Below the pieces are notes generated by a model. The model did no database searches. It was not told the origin of the DNA and worked only from the letters and a program-made list of their open reading frames with translations. From Gossypium raimondii (lineage: Eukaryota; Streptophyta; Magnoliopsida; Malvales; Malvaceae), in contig NC_068570.1 in the NCBI RefSeq assembly GCF_025698545.1, forward strand, positions 58,795,924-58,859,923: a DNA stretch of 64,000 bases, in the 5' to 3' direction. The position numbers and the translations under genes were made by a program. How positions within the stretch are numbered: the stretch's first letter is position 1; every line of letters begins with the position of its first letter. Shown here piece after piece: positions 60,015-64,000 of the stretch.

Positions 60015-60508
60015 TCCATGTATAAATGAATGGGGCGACCCCATCAGAAATTTGCTTCGGGTGGGTTTGGATGGGCGGTGCATTTACCTACTGTTAGTGT
60101 AAAAATAGCGGTGGCGGTGAGATTAGATACTGTAGCGATACTGTAGCGTGAGACAAAAAGTAAGCTAAACGCACTGCATCGCACCCAATCACCCATCCAA
60201 ACCCACCCTTCATATATAAGCAACCGCAACCAAGTGTTTACAACGAGGTTTGGGCATTGGAAAGTGTGCGGTCCTCTAACCAAAGTGCTTAAATTAGACA
60301 TCAAGGGTTGACCTCAAATATTTATCATTAATCTGCTTTAACCCTTCATGGATCCTCTTAATAGTATCAAGAAAGGATTCAGTGTTTGGATCACTAGCTT
60401 GAGTAATGAGTGCATTTATAAGATAACATTACCAAAGTAGCCTACTGGGAGAAAAGGATTCAATTTAGATCCAACGTCAATTGGAAAGTACATCTTGGTA
60501 GGTTGGTG
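60015..60508 (-). pseudogene. HCT-like acyltransferase fragment, second decayed copy
   Basis: Matches the 3' half of the HCT-like exon 2 (33325-33665): 'gaatggggcgaccccatc', 'caaccaagtgtttaca', 'cggaaagtgtgcgg'-type wording (here 'ttggaaagtgtgcggtcc') and 'ttaatagtatcaagaaaggattcag'. Diverged, with deletions, and interrupted by a 150-bp MITE. No open frame remains. Homology stops at about 60508, where LTR-like sequence begins. Confidence 0.85.
60059..60208. mobile_element. 150-bp MITE with 17-bp perfect terminal inverted repeats
   Basis: Begins GGGTGGGTTTGGATGGG and ends with its exact reverse complement. It is flanked by TTC on both sides (60056-60058, 60209-60211). The intact paralogue at about 33350 lacks it, so this is a clean insertion. 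A 3-bp duplication suggests a PIF/Harbinger-type origin, but the superfamily is uncertain. Confidence 0.85.
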
Positions 60509-60509
60509 A

Positions 60510-61340
60510 TAAGATGTAAAAGTAATATATTTTAATCTCATTCTTAATGCATTTTTGGATGATTAATTATGTAAATTAGTGAATTTGATGCTCTCAATCC
60601 TTTAAATTCATGTTTCTATACTTAGGAGAGCATGTGGGAGCGAAAGGAGGGAAAAATGAGCCAAAATCGGACAAATAGAGTTGTTTCTAGGATCCACACG
60701 GCCTGACCACACGCCCGTGTGAGCCACACAGGCTAGCCACACACCCATGTGCCAGCCCGTGTCGATATCGCACCTTCCTTCCCAAATATGCGGAAAAACC
60801 TAATTTTTAGGCTTTCTGAGCATTCTAAAGTCTTTAAATATCAATTAGAAGAAGACCTAAGGGAGCACTCAGAGAAGATCGAAGAAAGCACTCGAAAAAC
60901 GCCATCGGAATCAACTCGGAAACGGATCTCCTTTAAGATCAAGATCTCTATTTAATTTCTTTCGAAGTTTTATTGAGTTTCTTTATATCTTGTGATTATT
61001 CTGACTTCGAGAGATTTTCATTTAGGATTATGAACAAAATTCCCTAGATACCTAGGGAAGATGAAACCTATAATAAATCTTATTATTTGATTTTTTATTT
61101 ATGCGATCAATACTTGATTCTTGTTCTCAATTCTGTATGATTATTTCTTGTTTTAATATTTTTGAGATATTAATCCAAGTTTAATGTGCTTATTTTAGTG
61201 GAGCAAAAGTCTCTGTTTAATAGTAGATCTAGTATAATTGAATGGAGTTGCATGCAATCTCAGAAATAGGACGATATAAATCTACCAGATTACTGTCAAA
61301 TCTAATAGGGAAATCCATAGATTGAGTTAATGTGACAATA
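60510..61340 (+). repeat. LTR-like retrotransposon remnant
   Basis: Begins TGATAAGATG at the end of the HCT-like fragment. It contains 'cacacggcctgaccacacgcccgtgtg' wording typical of gypsy LTRs in this genome (compare 30520-30545). No coding part, PBS or matching second LTR is visible. The right limit is approximate. Confidence 0.5.
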
Positions 61341-61345
61341 GGGTA

Positions 61346-61510
61346 GGGGTGAGCATTCGATTGAATCGAATCGAATCGAAAATTTTTGAGTTAATAGAGT
61401 TTTCGAATCTCATTTTATCATCCTAACTTTATTTGAAGTTTTCTCGAATCGAGTCGAGTGAGATGAAATTCGAATCGAATCGAATCGAATATATTTGTTC
61501 GAGTTAAATT
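61346..61510. repeat. (GAATC/GATTC)-rich element
   Basis: Contains 'attcgattgaatcgaatcg' and then 'attcgaatcgaatcgaatcg' about 110 bp later, preceded by 'ggggtgagc'. This looks like one end of a dispersed MITE family. The rest of 61511-62144 is AT-rich with G-rich 'ggaggtgggaggtggga' at 62110 and no gene. Confidence 0.55.
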
Positions 61511-62144
61511 TTAAAAAATAATTTTGGGTCCTTGTAACCATTGTCACCTATCGTAATAAAGTTTGTCCACCTTAATCAATTTTTTTATTAACTTTCATCA
61601 CCTCATAATTTATTTATTAATTTTTTATATACTGGTTAGCTTATTTGTTTGCTTAGTTGTTTCAATTATCTTGATTCTTGTCACTATGTATTTTGGAATT
61701 AAAAATATATTAAATATAAAAATATGATTTTTAATAAAATTATTTTAAAAATAAAATGTGAAATTGATACCAATATAAAATTTTAACACGAATATTTTAT
61801 GGCATAATTAAGAATTCAATTGTAATATAAATATTCAATATGACTAAACAATTCAATAATATAAATAATATAAAATGTGAAATTTAATTTAATAATATAA
61901 ATAGTATATATAAATAAAATTATTACTATTTATATTTAGTGATTTTTTTGGATAATTTTGATTTTTATTTGAGAGTAAAGGGTGAGAAGTAAAAGTTTAG
62001 GGAAAATAAAAAGTTTTGGGGAATAAAAGTTTGAGGGAAAGTAAATAGGGGGAGTAAAATTTTGGAGGGAAAATATTTAAAAAAAATGGAAGGGGGAGGG
62101 TTTGGGGTAGATGGGAGGTGGGAGGTGGGATGGGAAGAGAATAA

Positions 62145-62345
62145 GAGAGCGTTTGGTTCAGTGTATTACCCAATCCATTACACCCCGATTACGCGTGTAA
62201 TACATTACGCCCCTATTCCGGCGTTTGGTTCGCTGTAATAGGTATTACGCGCGTATTACATTACGCCCCTAATCCCCAAATTGCCGTGTTTTCTAATCCC
62301 TTCCCAATTCGCTGTAATAGCTATTATGTTCGGCTTCCCTCTCCA
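62145..62345. repeat. MITE-like segment with repeated 'gcgtttggttc..tgtaata' modules
   Basis: Modules 'gagcgtttggttcagtgtatta' and 'ggcgtttggttcgctgtaata' occur 70 bp apart, each followed by 'ttacgcgcgta' or 'attacgcccct' palindromic wording. 'gctgtaatagctatta' follows at 62310. It is probably a composite of one element family. No target duplication identified. Confidence 0.55.
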
Positions 62346-63414
62346 TCTCTGCTTTTACCCTCCTCCCTACCCGACCCTCTCCTCTCTTGTCCTCGAAATT
62401 TCTCCTCCCATTTCCCACTCGCCTGCTGATTATCCGTCCTCATCATTTCTTCTCGTCCGGTGACTAATTTCTCTTCCCATTTCCTCCCAACCCTATTCTG
62501 CCACACACCAAAACTCCCATTTAGTTCTTGAATTCATTGAATCGACTAGAAATGGAGATTTCTATGTGAAAGGAGCTTTGAGTGGGTGATATTAGATGGA
62601 AAATTTAGATATGTTTGGTGGTATGCAAACTTTATTGGCTATTTGGTTCCTTTAATAAGTGTGATTTAATTTGGAAAGGAGTGAACGATCTTCTTCCGGG
62701 AGATGATGTTGCTAGATATTAAACATGGAAATCGGTTTATGGGTTTGCATTGCTTTTATGTTAGCTTAGATGAAATCGACGGATTAGATCTTGTTGTTAG
62801 TCTTGTTCGTCTTGATACTTTATAGTTAATTACCATTACATTGCCACTATGTTACAACGATTATGCTTAAATTTTTCTATGTTTTTTCAAGGACTGTATG
62901 CCAATACCATATCTGAATATGTGTTGAGTACATTTACTTTTGTAAAAAGTAAAGAATCCGGATAACCAAGAATTGCTAGTTTAACTCGGTAAATTGGTCT
63001 TCATTGGCTAGCAATTAAGGTTTCATCATTTTCATTTAGCCTTAAGTGAATATTTTACCGTCGGTGCAAGAAGCTATCACCATGCCAAAGGGAGAAATGA
63101 TGGATTTGTTTGTTCATACCTCTAGGAATTATGATTGATGTCTTGAATGACCTTTTGTGCATGTTTCTTATCCGTTGAAGAAACTTCAGTTTAGCTACTC
63201 CTTAAATAAACTAATGGTGTATAGGTTTCTAATAGATTTTCGTGATATTCTCGCACTATGAATATTCGGATACGGACAATCTTCCGGAAAGGTATATAAA
63301 ATAAACATATTGTTTTGAAAGGAAAGGAAAATTAAAGTTATCTCTCTGTAAAAGATATAGTTATTATCTCTAAGGTGATAGGATTATATAAAGCTCTTTC
63401 TTACTTTTATCTTT
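62346..63414. other. No gene firmly seen
   Basis: Contains C/T-rich sequence (62340-62470) like a leader, then AT-rich sequence. It could hold degraded upstream exons of the ABHD17-like pseudogene, but no segment could be matched. Confidence 0.35.
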
Positions 63415-63810
63415 TACGACCAAGTGAACAGAGCACATATGCAGATATTGAAGTCGCATATAAATGTCTTGAAGAGAGCTATGGTACAAAACAGAAGATA
63501 TCATCCTCTATGGTCAATCTGTTGGTAGTGGCCCCACTTTGGATCTAGCACTGATCGCCTTGCTAAGAGTCATTGTTTTGCACGATCCCATACTTTTCGG
63601 TTTAAGAGTAATGTATCCTGTAAAGCGTACATATTGGTTTGACATTTATAAGGTAATGTAAAGTCGTATAAGTTTGCTTCTCCGCATTATTCGCTAATAA
63701 GGATTTATTTATGTGAATATTGCAAAAATAATGTGTTCTTTTTGGGGTGTTTGTTTGCGAATATTGATAAAATTCCCTTGTCAATTGTCCGGTTCTTATC
63801 ATTCATGTAA
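63415..63810 (+). pseudogene. ABHD17-like alpha/beta-hydrolase, two decayed exons, continuing to the right
   Basis: ABHD17 proteins are serine hydrolases (depalmitoylases in animals). Exon-like 63415-63652 reads STYADIEVAYKCLEESYGTK, then after a one-base frameshift ILYGQSVGSGPTLDLA (nucleophile elbow GQSVG) and VMYPVKRTYWFDIYK, followed by a GT donor. A second exon-like piece, about 63757-63807, reads NIDKIP and, after another frameshift, NCPVLIIH followed by a damaged donor. Its acceptor reads GCG instead of CAG. Introns are retained, so it is an unprocessed duplicate. Later exons would lie past 64000. Confidence 0.82.
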
Positions 63811-64000
63811 GTATTCAGTAATCCCGATACTATAAGACTTCATATATTATAAATTTCATAAGCCTACCACATGCGACATATCTCTTTATGTTTGAGCCAT
63901 TATGTTACTTATATTGTTCTTATCTTTTTACATTGAATTCTTCATAATTATAATGGAACTTAAAGAATTCTCATTTTCTTTTATTTCTTCAAAGTCCAAA

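Overview
The window is plant nuclear DNA. It is AT-rich, its genes have many GT-AG introns, and it carries Ty3/gypsy LTR retrotransposons, a CACTA DNA transposon, MITEs, a nuclear copy of plastid rbcL and broken CC-NBS-LRR genes. The repeat families and protein sequences look like a Malvaceae dicot, most probably cotton (Gossypium). The genus is an inference, not something proven here.

Bases 1-23,000 are gene-rich and hold five genes whose exons I could join with consistent phase: a SurE-like phosphatase (+, 2415-6904, 382 aa), mitochondrial ribosomal protein bL34m (+, 8412-10128, 144 aa), a mitochondrial CoA-type solute carrier (-, 10916-14317, 328 aa), coatomer subunit zeta (+, 14768-17595, 184 aa) and a BOR4-type boron efflux transporter (-, 19087-22946, 670 aa). 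The carrier and zeta-COP genes diverge from a shared 450-bp spacer. Three neighbouring genes (SurE, bL34m, carrier) each contain a tandem repeat array in an intron. The five genes are ordinary cell functions and form no pathway together.

Bases 24,800-33,200 hold CC-NBS-LRR debris. A frameshifted CC-NB start and an LRR tail on the minus strand come from at least two tandem gene copies. They are separated by a 2.3-kb LTR-derived repeat and a gypsy pol/LTR remnant.

Bases 33,184-42,891 are a BAHD acyltransferase (HCT-like) gene on the minus strand, cut in exon 2 by an 8.3-kb gypsy element with 1.5-kb LTRs and a GACAG target duplication. Apart from the insertion the acyltransferase frame is open (430 aa).

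Bases 44,264-58,310 are a nest: an rbcL fragment of plastid origin, then an LTR-family copy read on the minus strand. That copy is split by a plus-strand LTR element (target duplication AAGGT), and the 5' LTR of that element is split in turn by a ~6.9-kb CACTA transposon carrying consecutive exons of an NAD-malic enzyme gene.

Bases 58,300-64,000 are mostly repeats, with a second decayed piece of the HCT-like gene holding a 150-bp MITE, and an ABHD17-like alpha/beta-hydrolase pseudogene at the right edge. I saw no tRNA or rRNA gene and no CRISPR array. I found no clearly new multi-gene system. The most interesting items are the exon-carrying CACTA, the precisely datable break of the HCT-like gene, and the repeat arrays with dimer (higher-order) structure.
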